Below, piece by piece: positions 15,065 to 24,215 of a stretch of DNA of 54,676 nucleotides; within the stretch, counting starts at the first letter, position 1; every line of letters starts with the position of its first letter. Source of the stretch: JBBQNY01 sp038255255 (GTDB lineage: Bacteria > Pseudomonadota > Gammaproteobacteria > Xanthomonadales > Ahniellaceae). The notes under the pieces are model-generated. The model had not been told where the DNA came from and did not search any database. It worked only from the letters and a program-made list of their open reading frames with translations. The stretch covers positions 1-54,676 of the forward strand of contig JBBSLL010000021.1 in NCBI GenBank assembly GCA_038255255.1, in the 5' to 3' direction. A program made the position numbers and the translations under genes.

Positions 15065-17194
15065 ATGGACGAAAGCCGATCCGCCTGCGCCGTGCTGTTA
15101 CTGGTCGCGTGCAGTTCCCTGTGGGCCGAAACCGTGCCGGCTGCGAAACCTGCACGGCTCGACACGGTGGTGGTGACGGCGACGCGGGATGCCGAAGAAC
15201 CGCTCGATGTGCCGGCGGCGGTGGAACGGATCGATGCAGACCAGATCCGCCGCGCGAAGATGCGCGTCAACGTGTCGGAGTCGTTGCAGCGCGTACCGGG
15301 CGTGGTGGCGCGCGATCGCCAGAACTACGCCCAGGACGTGCAGATATCCATCCGCGGCTTCGGTGCGCGAGCAACGTTCGGCGTGCGCGGCATCCGCCTC
15401 TACACCGACGGCATTCCGGCCACCATGCCCGACGGCCAGGGCCAGGTTTCCCACTTCGCGCTCGACGAGGCGGCGCGCATCGAAGTGTTGCGCGGCCCGT
15501 TTTCTGCGCTGTACGGCAACTCTTCCGGAGGCGTGATCCAGGTATTCACCGAGCCACCACCCCCCGCGGCGGAAGCGCGCGTCGGAATCAGTGCAGGCAG
15601 CGACGGTGCGTGGCGAGCCAACCTTGGTGCCGGCGGTAGCTGGCAGGACGCGCCAGGCGGATACCGTGCGCACGCCTCGCGCTTCGCGACCGACGGTTAT
15701 CGTGTCCACAGCGCTGCGCGCCGCGATGGCGCACAGGCGCTGCTCGAAGGCGAGGTCGCGAACAGCTCCGTTCGATTGATTGCGAACACCGTCGACATCG
15801 AGGCCGACGATCCGCAGGGTCTGACTTTCGCCGAACTCGCGGGCGATCGTCGGGCTGCAAGCCCCGGGGCGATCGCCTTCAACACGCGCAAGCGGGTGCG
15901 CCAGCAGCAGATCGGCAGTCGCATCGATCGCGATCTGCTCGATGGCGTGGCACTCGCGTTGACAGCGCACGCGGGGCGCCGGCAAACCGTGCAGTTCCTG
16001 TCCGTGCCGGTGGCAGCGCAGCGCAGTCCCCTGAGCGGCGGCGGCGTCATCGACCTCGATCGGGAGTATGCCGGTGTCGATGCGCGCGTGCGCGGAGAGT
16101 TGACCCTGCTCGGCCGACCGCTGGCAGTGACGGGTGGGATCGAAGTCCAGCAGTCTGCAGAAGATCGCCTCGGCTTCGAAAATTTCGTGGGCCCTGTGCT
16201 CGGCGTGCAGGGCGCGTTGCGGCGCGACGAGCGCAACCGCGTGGCCGCATTCGACCAGTACTTCCAGGCGGACTGGGACGTGGCGCCGCGTTGGCGGTTG
16301 CTCGCGGGCGCGCGGCGCAGCGAAGTCGACTTCCGGTCGCGCGACGCGTTCACGGCGCCTGGCAATCCCGACGACAGCGGCGCGCTTCGATTCACCGAAA
16401 CCACCCCCGTCGCGGGCGTGCTGTTTCGTGCGACGCCAACGCTGAGCCTGTACGCGAATGCAGGGCAGGGGTTCGAGACGCCCACCTTCAATGAGCTGGC
16501 GTATCGCAGCGACGGCAGCAGCGGTCTCAACACCGAACTGCGCGCCGCGCGAAGCGACAACGCCGAAATCGGTCTTCGGATGCGCGGATCGCGGCATGCT
16601 TTCGACGTAGCTGCATTCGAAAGCCGCACGCGGGGCGAGCTTGCGGTTGCCAGTAACGCCGGCGGGCGCAGCACTTTTACCAATGCCGGTGTGTCGCGGC
16701 GGCGCGGGCTCGAAGTTTCCGCCGCGGGCGAGATTGCGCCGGGCTGGAATTACGCCGTCGCCTTGACGGGGCTGGACGCGCGCTATCGCGACGGCTTCAC
16801 TGTTTGCGCTGCCGCCCCGTGCCTTCGCCCCGACGCAGTGGTGCCTGGGGGTTCGCGCATTCCGGGAGTCGCGAAGCGCAGCGGATTCGCGGAGCTCACC
16901 TATTCGCCCGACGGGCTTTTGGAGCTTTCCATGTCTGGCCGCTTCAGCAGTCGCGTATTCGCCGACGACCGCAATTCGGCTTCGGCGCCGGGATTCGGCA
17001 GCATGGACATCAGCGGTAGCCGGCGCTGGGTGCGCGGCCCGCTGGCACTGGAATTGTTTGCCCGCGTCGACAATGTGCTCGATCGCGATATTGTCGGTTC
17101 CGTCATCGTCAACGAGTCCAACGGTCGCTACTTCGAACCGTCCCCGGGCCGCACTTGGCTGCTTGGCGTCGACGCCACGCTTGCCTTCGACTGA
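15065..17194 (+). CDS. TonB-dependent outer-membrane receptor
   Basis: The 709-residue receptor imports a ligand across the outer membrane using TonB energy. It has a signal peptide (ACAVLLLVACSSLWA), a TonB-box-like segment DTVVVTAT, and a plug domain (about 40-160) with SLQRVPGVVARDRQ, ISIRGFGARATFGVRG, then IEVLRGPFSALYGNSSGGVI. A beta-barrel ends in a terminal aromatic-rich strand (TWLLGVDATLAFD). The plug and barrel pattern recalls siderophore or FecA-like receptors with an RGFGAR plug, but the ligand cannot be assigned. ATG 15065 is chosen because it gives the signal peptide. No tonB/exbBD, sigma/anti-sigma or periplasmic transport genes flank it. Confidence 0.9.
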   Translation: MDESRSACAVLLLVACSSLWAETVPAAKPARLDTVVVTATRDAEEPLDVPAAVERIDADQIRRAKMRVNVSESLQRVPGVVARDRQNYAQDVQISIRGFGARATFGVRGIRLYTDGIPATMPDGQGQVSHFALDEAARIEVLRGPFSALYGNSSGGVIQVFTEPPPPAAEARVGISAGSDGAWRANLGAGGSWQDAPGGYRAHASRFATDGYRVHSAARRDGAQALLEGEVANSSVRLIANTVDIEADDPQGLTFAELAGDRRAASPGAIAFNTRKRVRQQQIGSRIDRDLLDGVALALTAHAGRRQTVQFLSVPVAAQRSPLSGGGVIDLDREYAGVDARVRGELTLLGRPLAVTGGIEVQQSAEDRLGFENFVGPVLGVQGALRRDERNRVAAFDQYFQADWDVAPRWRLLAGARRSEVDFRSRDAFTAPGNPDDSGALRFTETTPVAGVLFRATPTLSLYANAGQGFETPTFNELAYRSDGSSGLNTELRAARSDNAEIGLRMRGSRHAFDVAAFESRTRGELAVASNAGGRSTFTNAGVSRRRGLEVSAAGEIAPGWNYAVALTGLDARYRDGFTVCAAAPCLRPDAVVPGGSRIPGVAKRSGFAELTYSPDGLLELSMSGRFSSRVFADDRNSASAPGFGSMDISGSRRWVRGPLALELFARVDNVLDRDIVGSVIVNESNGRYFEPSPGRTWLLGVDATLAFD

Positions 17195-17388
17195 CCCGGG
17201 ACATCGGACGGCGTGAGTCCCCGATGCGCGGGCACCGTCGGCGCGCCGCATGACTGACTGCTGAGTCGCTTCGCGGCGACGTGTCCGCTCGACGTGATGG
17301 GCTGCAAGACTGCGTTCCCCGATGTGCGCGCATCGAGCCGACGCGACGAAAGCCGTGCGAGAGCGATGATCGCCGCAGGAAGCAGACA

Positions 17389-18585
17389 ATGCCCATCCAC
17401 CAAGAGATCCACGAACACGCCTGCCCGATCAAGATATGGGCCGACCCGATCGAGCCGCAGGCGTTGAACCAGCTGCGCAACATCGCGGACCTGCCGATCG
17501 TGCACAGCCACGTTGCCGCGATGCCGGATGCACACATGGGTATCGGCGCCACCGTGGGTTCGGTGCTCGCCACGCGCGACGCGATCATTCCGGCAGCGGT
17601 GGGCGTCGACATCGGTTGCGGGATGATCGCTGCGCGTCTGTCGCTCACCGCCGAACACCTCGACGGGAAGTCGCTGCGCAAGGTGTTCGACCAGATCAGC
17701 CGTGACGTGCCCGTCGGGCGCGGGCAGCATCGAGAGAGCAAAGCGCGGACCGCTGCCGCCACTTCCTTCGAGCCTGGACTCAAGCGCATCACCGATCGAC
17801 ATCCGGCGCTGCTGAAGTCTTTCGGAAAGTTCTCCAACTGGATTTTCCAGTTGGGGAGCCTGGGCAGCGGCAATCATTTCATCGAGGTGTGCCTCGATGA
17901 AGCAGGGCGCGTCTGGGTGATGCTGCATTCCGGCAGCCGCGGCATCGGCAACGCCATCGGCACCTACTTCATCGGGCTCGCGCGCGGCGACATGGAACGC
18001 CTGCAGGCGAACCTGCCGGATCGCGACCTGGCCTATTTCCGGGAAGGCTCGAAGCACTTTGTCGACTATGTCGAGGCCGTCGGCTGGGCGCAGCGCTACG
18101 CGGCGCAGAACCGCGAGGAGATGCTGGCACTCGTGATCGCGGCGCTGCGCCGCCACCTCCCGCCCTTCGAAATCACCAGCGAAGCCGTCAACTGCCATCA
18201 CAACTATGTCGCGCGCGAGCACCATTTCGGCGCCGACGTGTGGGTCACGCGCAAAGGTGCGATCCGCGCGGGCAAGGGTGAACTCGGCATCGTGCCCGGC
18301 AGCATGGGCACGCGCAGCTACATCGTCAGCGGTCTCGGCAACGCCGACAGCTTCGAGTCGAGCGCGCATGGCGCGGGCCGGCGCATGAGCCGCACCCAGG
18401 CGCGCAAACAGTTCACCACAGCCGACATGGTCGCGCAGACGCAGGGTGTCATCTGCCGCAAGGACAAGGACGTGGTCGACGAGATTCCGGGCGCCTACAA
18501 GGACATCGACGAAGTCATGGCCAACCAGTGCGACCTGACGGAAATCCTGCACACGCTCAAGCAGGTCGTCTGCGTCAAGGGTTGA
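17389..18585 (+). CDS. rtcB: RNA-splicing ligase RtcB
   Basis: This GTP- and Mn-dependent ligase joins RNA 2',3'-cyclic phosphate or 3'-phosphate to 5'-OH ends via a guanylylated histidine, acting in RNA repair. The protein has 398 residues, the usual length for bacterial RtcB. Metal-binding and signature segments are intact: MPDAHMGIGATVGSV, AVGVDIGCGM, GSLGSGNHFIEV, HSGSRGIGN, NCHHNY, and SSAHGAGRRMSR with the GMP-accepting histidine. ATG 17389 has an AGGAAG site; the frame is open further upstream but without support. No rtcA or rtcR is adjacent, so it is not the classic E. coli operon. Confidence 0.93.
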   Translation: MPIHQEIHEHACPIKIWADPIEPQALNQLRNIADLPIVHSHVAAMPDAHMGIGATVGSVLATRDAIIPAAVGVDIGCGMIAARLSLTAEHLDGKSLRKVFDQISRDVPVGRGQHRESKARTAAATSFEPGLKRITDRHPALLKSFGKFSNWIFQLGSLGSGNHFIEVCLDEAGRVWVMLHSGSRGIGNAIGTYFIGLARGDMERLQANLPDRDLAYFREGSKHFVDYVEAVGWAQRYAAQNREEMLALVIAALRRHLPPFEITSEAVNCHHNYVAREHHFGADVWVTRKGAIRAGKGELGIVPGSMGTRSYIVSGLGNADSFESSAHGAGRRMSRTQARKQFTTADMVAQTQGVICRKDKDVVDEIPGAYKDIDEVMANQCDLTEILHTLKQVVCVKG

Positions 18586-18657
18586 GGTTCAAGGGCTTGA
18601 GCTTCCGACCTTGCTGGCGCCCGAAGACGGGGCTGCGGTGCTTTGTATCGCGACTCA

Positions 18658-18733
18658 TGGTGGAGCGGAAGGGGATCGAACCCTCGACCTCTGCATTGCG
18701 AACGCAGCGCTCTCCCAGCTGAGCTACCGCCCC
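18658..18733 (-). tRNA. tRNA-Ala (anticodon CGC)
   Basis: A 76-nt cloverleaf ends with an encoded CCA. The acceptor GGGGCGG/CCGCTCC includes the alanine-identity G3.U70 pair. The anticodon stem is CTGCG/TGCAG with loop TTCGCAA, and the T-arm is GAGGG-TTCGATC-CCCTT. It reads GCG, a common codon in this GC-rich genome. Confidence 0.96.
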
Positions 18734-18806
18734 ATGATCGCGACCCGGGTCTGCGCCGGGGCGCGGATGATAGCCCAAGCGTTGGCGTCGCTCCAGCGCG
18801 AATGGA

Positions 18807-19931
18807 CTACGCGGAACTCGGGACGGGTACCGCATCGGTGTCGGCGCCGAGAAGGTCGCCCAGGACCTGCGCGCGCCAGCCACGCAGTTCGTCGAGCGGT
18901 TCGCCCGCGACAGCTGACTCAAGCATGCGGCGCGACGCGAGCAGCGGAGCAGGCAACCCGAGTTCCTCCGCGCGGCGTGCCACGGCGTCGCGCAACGCCT
19001 GCGTACGCTTCTCCGCTGCCCGATCGGGTGGCGGAGGTGCGACCCGCAGCACGGCGCGCTCTTCGTCGCTTGCCGGTTTGGCGAGCAACTCCACGAGCGC
19101 GGAATGCTCGCTGCGCGGACACGAACGCAAACCGCGGACCGCCGCCGCAACTCCGTCGACGTCCAGCGATTCGGCCGCCGCCAGCGCAACGATCGTGGAA
19201 TCGTCCAGCACCCAGGGCCGTGGTCGATCCAGACGCAAGGCGGTGTTCTCGCGCCAGGCGAGCAGCCGGCGCATGCGGATCTGGGCGGGTTCGCCGTGGC
19301 GCCACGCGGCTGGCAGGCGCCAGTGTGCGTCATCGCCGAGCGGCGAACGGATCGAACTCCCGGCGAGAATGCGGCGGCATTCTTCCTCGCACCAGGTCAG
19401 CCGCCCTGCGGCGAACATGCGTTCGCCGAGCAGGTCGTGCAACGCGCCGAGGTGTTCGACGTCGGCAGCCGCATATTCGAGCTGCTGCGAAGCAAGCGGC
19501 CGCTTCGTCCAGTCGGATCGCGTCTGGTCCTTCGGCAGTTCGATGCCCAGTGCTTCGCGGACGAGCGCCTGGTATCCGATTCCGTAACCGAAGCCCGAGA
19601 ACGCGGCGGCGACCTGCGTATCGAACAGATTGCCCAGGGGCTGCGGCAGCCGCGTAGCCAGCGCGATGAGGTCCTCGCTGACGCTGTGCGCGACCTTGGG
19701 CCGCGGGTCCGTGAACGCCTCGACGAGCGGGGCGAGATCGGCGAGCGCCAGCGGATCGATGAGCAGCGCGCCGCGTGCCGACTGGACCTGCAGCAGCGCC
19801 AGCTTCGGCAACAACGTCGAGACGCGCATGAATTCGGTGTCGAACGCGATGCGCGGCTGGTCTTCGAGGTCGCGCGCCACTTGCGAAAGCTCGCGCTCGG
19901 TGGCTATCCAGTGAATGGAAATCGGGGTCAA
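18807..19931 (-). CDS. rnd: Ribonuclease D
   Basis: This 3'-5' exoribonuclease is involved in tRNA 3'-end maturation. The 374-residue protein has a DEDDy nuclease domain: D31 and E33 (FDTEFMR), D87 (HSVSEDL), and Y153 with D157 (YAAADVEHL). It is followed by a HRDC domain (about 205-290; RMRRLLAWRENTALRLDRPR) and a C-terminal extension. The gene lies 73 bases upstream of, and on the same strand as, tRNA-Ala. It is divergent from the SUMF1-type gene with only about 50 bases between starts. Confidence 0.93.
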   Translation of the reverse strand: MTPISIHWIATERELSQVARDLEDQPRIAFDTEFMRVSTLLPKLALLQVQSARGALLIDPLALADLAPLVEAFTDPRPKVAHSVSEDLIALATRLPQPLGNLFDTQVAAAFSGFGYGIGYQALVREALGIELPKDQTRSDWTKRPLASQQLEYAAADVEHLGALHDLLGERMFAAGRLTWCEEECRRILAGSSIRSPLGDDAHWRLPAAWRHGEPAQIRMRRLLAWRENTALRLDRPRPWVLDDSTIVALAAAESLDVDGVAAAVRGLRSCPRSEHSALVELLAKPASDEERAVLRVAPPPPDRAAEKRTQALRDAVARRAEELGLPAPLLASRRMLESAVAGEPLDELRGWRAQVLGDLLGADTDAVPVPSSA

Positions 19932-19979
19932 GAAAGAACATCGATGTGGGATGCGCTATGTTCGCACGCATCCGCAACG

Positions 19980-21923
19980 ATGGCCTCGTATCGCCCCATG
20001 GCCGGCGCCAGTCCCGTTCAGCAGAAAATCGCAGGTGTTCTCGGGCTGCTGGTCCTGTTGCTGGCGTGCCTCTACCGGTGGGGTGACGCGCTGGGATTCC
20101 AGCGCGCGCAGATTGCGTCGCAAGCTCCGGCCGTTGCGGCGACCACCGCGTCGCGTACACGATCGGGCAATGCAGCGCTGCCGGGCGCATTGACGGAGGC
20201 GACACCACCCGCCGCCGAACCGCAGATTTCGCCGGTCCGCCCCGATGCGATCGAACGGGCACCGGACGAGGCGCGCAGTATCGCCACGACTGCACTCACG
20301 AACGCGGCGAGTGCACGCGCACAGGGACGCTGGCTCGCTCCGGCAAACAACAACGCGCTCTACTGGATCGACCAGGCCAGGCTTGCCGTGCCGCGCAGCG
20401 AGCGCGCCAGTGCGGCACGCGATGCCCTGATCAGGACGCTGCTTGCCCAGTCCCACCTGGCGCTCGATCGCGGCGACGCCGCGCCATCGAACCAGCTGCT
20501 CAACGCGGTCGGCACGCAACGCGGCGCGTATGGCGACGAGCTGGGCGAGCTCGAGGAACGCGCAGCGCAGTTGCGCCAGGTGCAGCGAAAACTTGTCGAA
20601 GCCAATGGACGTTTCGACGCACGCAATGTGTTTTCTCCACCCGGGGCCAGCGCGCTGGACAGCTATCGTGCCGCCCTCGCGCTGGACCCGCGGAGCCTCG
20701 CAGCGCAGACCGGTTTGCAGGCAGTGGCGACCCAGGTGCTCGACGCGTCATTCACCGCAGCCGCACAGGAAAACTTCGCGGACGCGGACCGCCTGCTGGA
20801 AGTCGCAGCCTCCATCGACGCTGGCAGCACGGCGTTGATCGCCGCGCAAGCGCAGGTGATGGCGGTCAAGCAGGCCCGTGTGCAGACGCTCGCGGCACGC
20901 GTGCGTGCGGCACTGGATGCGCGACAGTTGGGCCTGGCCACAGAATTGCTCGCGCGGATGCGGGCAATAGGCTTCGACCTGTCCCAGCAGATCGTCGACG
21001 ACCTCGCCGACCGCATGGAAGTGCTGCAGCGGTATGCCGGCCACCCTCCGGGAGAGATGTTCCGCGACACCTTCCGCGATCGCAGCGCCCAAGGCCCCGA
21101 GATGGTGGCCATGCCCCTCGGAGAGTTCGAGATGGGTTCCCCGCTTGCTGAAGTGGACCGCCGGCGCAACGAAGGCCCGCAGCGACTGGTGCGGATCGCC
21201 CGCCCGTTTGCCCTCGCCCGCACCGAAACCACGGTCTCCGAGTTCGCACAGTTCATCGCCGCGACGGCCCATCGCACGGACGCGGAGATCATCGGCCACT
21301 CCTATGTGTGGGACGATCGAAGCGGCCGCCTGCGCCGGGCCAACGGCGTCGATTGGCGACGCGGCTACACCGGTCGGCGCGCCTTGCCCGTGGCACCGGT
21401 CATGCACGTCAGCTGGCGCGATGCCGAAGCCTATGCCCGCTGGCTGGCGGACAGCACCGGCCAGGCCTATCGCCTGCCCAGCGAAGCGGAGTTCGAATTT
21501 TCCCTCCGGGCAGGCAAGGACACTCGCTACCCATGGGGGGATGAGACGCCGCGCGCTCAAGTCGAAAACGTCGCCGGCGCACTCGATGTCTCTCCCGGCG
21601 GTCGACGGTGGTCGGCGGGTTTTCCCGACTACGCGGACGGTTTCTGGGGTCCTGCTCCTGCGGGGCACTTGCAGGCCAGCGCCTACGGGCTCGTTGATAT
21701 GGCGGGCAACCTGTCGGAGTGGGTGGGGGATTGCTGGCACGACTCCTATCGACGAGCCCCGGTCGACGCTACGCCCTGGTTGAACCCCGGGTGCACGCAG
21801 CGTGTCGCGCGTGGCGCGTCGTGGGGCAGCAGTCCCCCCGAGGCGCGTACGGCATTCCGCTCGAGGGAAGTGCCGACCGCGCGCTCGGCGCGCCTGGGCA
21901 TGCGGGTGGCACGGGATCTTTGA
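19980..21923 (+). CDS. Formylglycine-generating-enzyme-fold (SUMF1/FGE) membrane protein
   Basis: The protein has about 647 residues. A single N-terminal membrane anchor (IAGVLGLLVLLLACLYRWG) precedes an alanine-rich, probably helical-repeat region (about 80-350). The C-terminal FGE-sulfatase domain (about 365-645) has MVAMPLGEFEMGSPLAEVDR, TETTVSEFAQF, PVMHVSWRDAEAYARWL, YRLPSEAEFEFSLRAG, YPWGDE, VDMAGNLSEWVGDCW and VARGASWGS. Such domains occur in true sulfatase-activating enzymes and, more often, in non-catalytic or kinase-linked proteins. No sulfatase is nearby, so I would not call it a sulfatase activator. Start uncertain (19944, 19980 or 19998); 19944 leaves only 12 bases to rnd. Confidence 0.8.
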   Translation: MASYRPMAGASPVQQKIAGVLGLLVLLLACLYRWGDALGFQRAQIASQAPAVAATTASRTRSGNAALPGALTEATPPAAEPQISPVRPDAIERAPDEARSIATTALTNAASARAQGRWLAPANNNALYWIDQARLAVPRSERASAARDALIRTLLAQSHLALDRGDAAPSNQLLNAVGTQRGAYGDELGELEERAAQLRQVQRKLVEANGRFDARNVFSPPGASALDSYRAALALDPRSLAAQTGLQAVATQVLDASFTAAAQENFADADRLLEVAASIDAGSTALIAAQAQVMAVKQARVQTLAARVRAALDARQLGLATELLARMRAIGFDLSQQIVDDLADRMEVLQRYAGHPPGEMFRDTFRDRSAQGPEMVAMPLGEFEMGSPLAEVDRRRNEGPQRLVRIARPFALARTETTVSEFAQFIAATAHRTDAEIIGHSYVWDDRSGRLRRANGVDWRRGYTGRRALPVAPVMHVSWRDAEAYARWLADSTGQAYRLPSEAEFEFSLRAGKDTRYPWGDETPRAQVENVAGALDVSPGGRRWSAGFPDYADGFWGPAPAGHLQASAYGLVDMAGNLSEWVGDCWHDSYRRAPVDATPWLNPGCTQRVARGASWGSSPPEARTAFRSREVPTARSARLGMRVARDL

Positions 21924-22006
21924 CTGAAACAAGTGCGCCACGTTGTTCAGCCAGCCGGACCTAAGATTCGCGCGGCGGCAACTGGCCGCACGGCGAGGGG
22001 AGAGCA

Positions 22007-22909
22007 ATGTCAGCGCAACGAGATGGCGGGGGCCGGCGCGTCGGTGGAGGCGGTATCCGCTGGTGGATCTTCATCATTGCCGCTGCCTATGCCGGCTACT
22101 ACTACTTCTCGAACCGCTCGGTCGATCCGACCACGGGCGACAAGGTCCTCATCGACAAGAACCTTTCGGTCGATGACGAGAAAGCTCTCGGGCTGCAGGC
22201 TTACGAGCAGATCCTCGCGCAGGAACGGCCGATGGACCCGAACGCCGAAGTCGCGCAGCAGATCCGCGAGGTTGCGCAGCGCCTGATCGCCAAGGTCGAA
22301 CCTGTCGAAGCGGCGCTGGCTGCCGAGAACAATCTGCAGGCCCAGCACATTTCGCGCGACTTCGAATGGGACGTGCAGGTCATCGAGTCCGACCAGGTCA
22401 ATGCATTCTGCCTGCCGGGTGGCAAGATGGCGGTTTACACGGGTCTCGTCCCGGTTGCCGAGAACGCCGACGCGATGGCCGCGGTGATGGGCCACGAGAT
22501 GGCGCACGCGATGTTGCGCCACGGCGCGCAGCGGATGGCGCAGCAGAAGCTTGCACAAGTGGGCCAGATGGCCGGCGCGCTCAGCGGCATGGACCCGGGC
22601 CAGCAACAGATGGTGATGGCGGCCATGGGTTACGGCATGCTGATGCCGTACGCGCGCAAGCATGAGAATGAAGCCGACGAAGTGGGCCTCATGCTCGCCG
22701 CCGCCGCCTGCTACGACCCACGCGAAGCCGTGCCATTGTGGGAACGGATGGGTGCGCAGGCGCAGGGACAGAAGCCGCCGGAATTCATGTCGACGCATCC
22801 GAGCGGTGCGACGCGCATCGCCAACCTGCAATCGCTCATGCCGAAAGCACTCGAGATGCGCGAGCGGAACGGTTGTCCGCCGTTGGGTGCTGCGCCACCG
22901 TCCGGCTGA
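22007..22909 (+). CDS. M48-family zinc metalloprotease, membrane-anchored (LoiP/YggG-like)
   Basis: The protein has 300 residues. One N-terminal membrane helix follows a glycine/arginine-rich start (IRWWIFIIAAAYAGYYYF). The Zn-protease domain contains H163-E164-x-x-H167 (MGHEMAHAMLRHG) and a third ligand, E222, in HENEADEVGLML. The segment NAFCLPGGKMAVYTGLVPVA is typical of the M48 Oma1/LoiP branch. It lacks the lipobox of E. coli LoiP and is held by the helix instead. Likely role: periplasmic quality control of membrane or secreted proteins. It follows the FGE-fold gene on the same strand by 83 bases. Confidence 0.9.
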   Translation: MSAQRDGGGRRVGGGGIRWWIFIIAAAYAGYYYFSNRSVDPTTGDKVLIDKNLSVDDEKALGLQAYEQILAQERPMDPNAEVAQQIREVAQRLIAKVEPVEAALAAENNLQAQHISRDFEWDVQVIESDQVNAFCLPGGKMAVYTGLVPVAENADAMAAVMGHEMAHAMLRHGAQRMAQQKLAQVGQMAGALSGMDPGQQQMVMAAMGYGMLMPYARKHENEADEVGLMLAAAACYDPREAVPLWERMGAQAQGQKPPEFMSTHPSGATRIANLQSLMPKALEMRERNGCPPLGAAPPSG

Positions 22910-23014
22910 TTCCCGGCGGTCCGCAGGACTTCCGCACAGCACTTCGCCCGGCACGAACCGGGCGCAGTGCGAGTCGACTTGCCGCGCCAGCCGAGAGGCT
23001 GGACGGGGTAGGGA

Positions 23015-23899
23015 TCAGTCGCCGTCGTAATCGCGGTCGTCGTCGTCCCAGTCGCGGTCGTCATCGTCCCGGTCGTCGTCGTCCCAGTCGCGCTCACCGT
23101 CACGGTCGTCATCCTTTCGGCGACCGCCATCGCGTTCCAGCACGTCGAACACTGCGCGGCAGCCCCGCTCAACCCAGACGCCTTGGCGATCGTGGCCCCA
23201 CGTGCGGTCTTCCACGCACGGCGCGCGGCTCAGTTGCTCGACGAGGCGCACGCCCCGATTCGGGAAGCCGCAATATTCGCGCCTCATGCCATCCGATCCG
23301 CAGGTGATGCGTTCGATGTCCTCTCCGCGACCATCAGGGCGGGGCGCCGGTGCCGGGATCGGGCGCGGCGGTGGAATGTCCGGGCGCGCCAGATGCACCT
23401 CGAACTCGCCGCGACAGCCGCCACCGACCCAGATGCTTCGGTCAGTGTGGCCCCACGTCCTGCCTTGTACGCACGGTGCGCGACTGACCTGGTTGATTAG
23501 CCGTACGCCACCGCGCGTGTTGATGCGGCACTCGTTGCGGCGGTTGTCCACGGATTCGCAGTACACGTAACCCGTGAAGCGGTTGCCCCAGCCCCAGCCA
23601 TATCCGTTGCCGGAGTTGCCCACGGCGAATTCTGCCTTGCATCCGTTCGCAACCCAGATGCCATTGCGGTCGTAGCCCCAGTTGCGGCCGATGGTGCAGC
23701 GCTCGCGACCGAAGCTGCGCACCAGCGCCACGCCGTCGCGTGTATCGGCGCGGCAGTACGCGTCACGATTGAGAGAGGACTCACAAACCAGTCGCTGCGC
23801 CGGAGCACTTCGCGTTTGCGCCTGCACGACTTCGGCGGGCGCGAGCGCGGCAAGCAGAGCTCCCGCAAGAACTGCGACACGAAGGGTCTGTCGGTGCAT
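23015..23899 (-). CDS. Exported triple-DUF3011 protein with acidic DRD-repeat tail
   Basis: ATG 23899 gives a signal peptide (MHRQTLRVAVLAGALLAALA, then PAEVVQA). The mature part holds three DUF3011 repeats, each with paired cysteines: LVCESSLNRDAYC..CTIGRNWGYDRNGIWV, VYCESVDNRRNEC..CVQGRTWGH and ITCGSDGMRREYC..CVEDRTWGH. Each ends in a W-V-x-x-G-C-x-x-x-F motif. A proline-rich linker separates repeats 2 and 3. The last 30 residues are almost only D, R and W (DDDDRDWDDDDRD type). DUF3011 proteins are secreted or periplasmic with unknown function. The tail suggests cation binding or a disordered polyampholyte. Confidence 0.85.
   Translation of the reverse strand: MHRQTLRVAVLAGALLAALAPAEVVQAQTRSAPAQRLVCESSLNRDAYCRADTRDGVALVRSFGRERCTIGRNWGYDRNGIWVANGCKAEFAVGNSGNGYGWGWGNRFTGYVYCESVDNRRNECRINTRGGVRLINQVSRAPCVQGRTWGHTDRSIWVGGGCRGEFEVHLARPDIPPPRPIPAPAPRPDGRGEDIERITCGSDGMRREYCGFPNRGVRLVEQLSRAPCVEDRTWGHDRQGVWVERGCRAVFDVLERDGGRRKDDDRDGERDWDDDDRDDDDRDWDDDDRDYDGD
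23018..23120. repeat. Tandem repeat coding the acidic tail
   Basis: The 3' end of the DUF3011 gene is built of CGGTCGTCGTCGTCCCAGTCG-type units. A 23-base unit at 23035-23057 is repeated exactly at 23071-23093, with a degenerate unit between. In-frame slippage would lengthen or shorten the D/R tail. Confidence 0.8.
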
Positions 23900-24215
23900 G
23901 GGTGTCTCCTGCTCTACGTTGAATGAGCAGGCTACGCGTCGTTCCGCAATGCCCCATGAACCGCTATAGCGCGACCCTGAAGTCGGGTGCTGCCGATCAA
24001 ATACGGGGTGCGCATCTTTACGGCGCTCGTTGCAGGCAACGAGCACAACCTCGCCTCGCCTGGACCGCGATCCAGACCCTTCCAGACCGAGGTCCTTAGC
24101 ATTGCCGCGGCTTGAGCGTATGCTGCAACTGGGCATCGGGAGGCTTGGGAGTCAACCATTTAGTCATCGTGACTTTCGCTTAATTGCGCACAATCTTTAG
24201 ACCTGGGGGGGTCAA
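23900..24215. promoter_or_regulatory. Divergent intergenic region (316 bp)
   Basis: It lies between the DUF3011 gene (-) and the GxW/PPC gene (+) and must carry both promoters. I see a 9-bp perfect hairpin (GCTCGTTGC-AG-GCAACGAGC, 24025-24044) and an AT-richer stretch near 24160-24205. A GGGGGGG run precedes the ATG at 24216. No clear sigma-70 box or known operator could be fixed. Confidence 0.4.
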
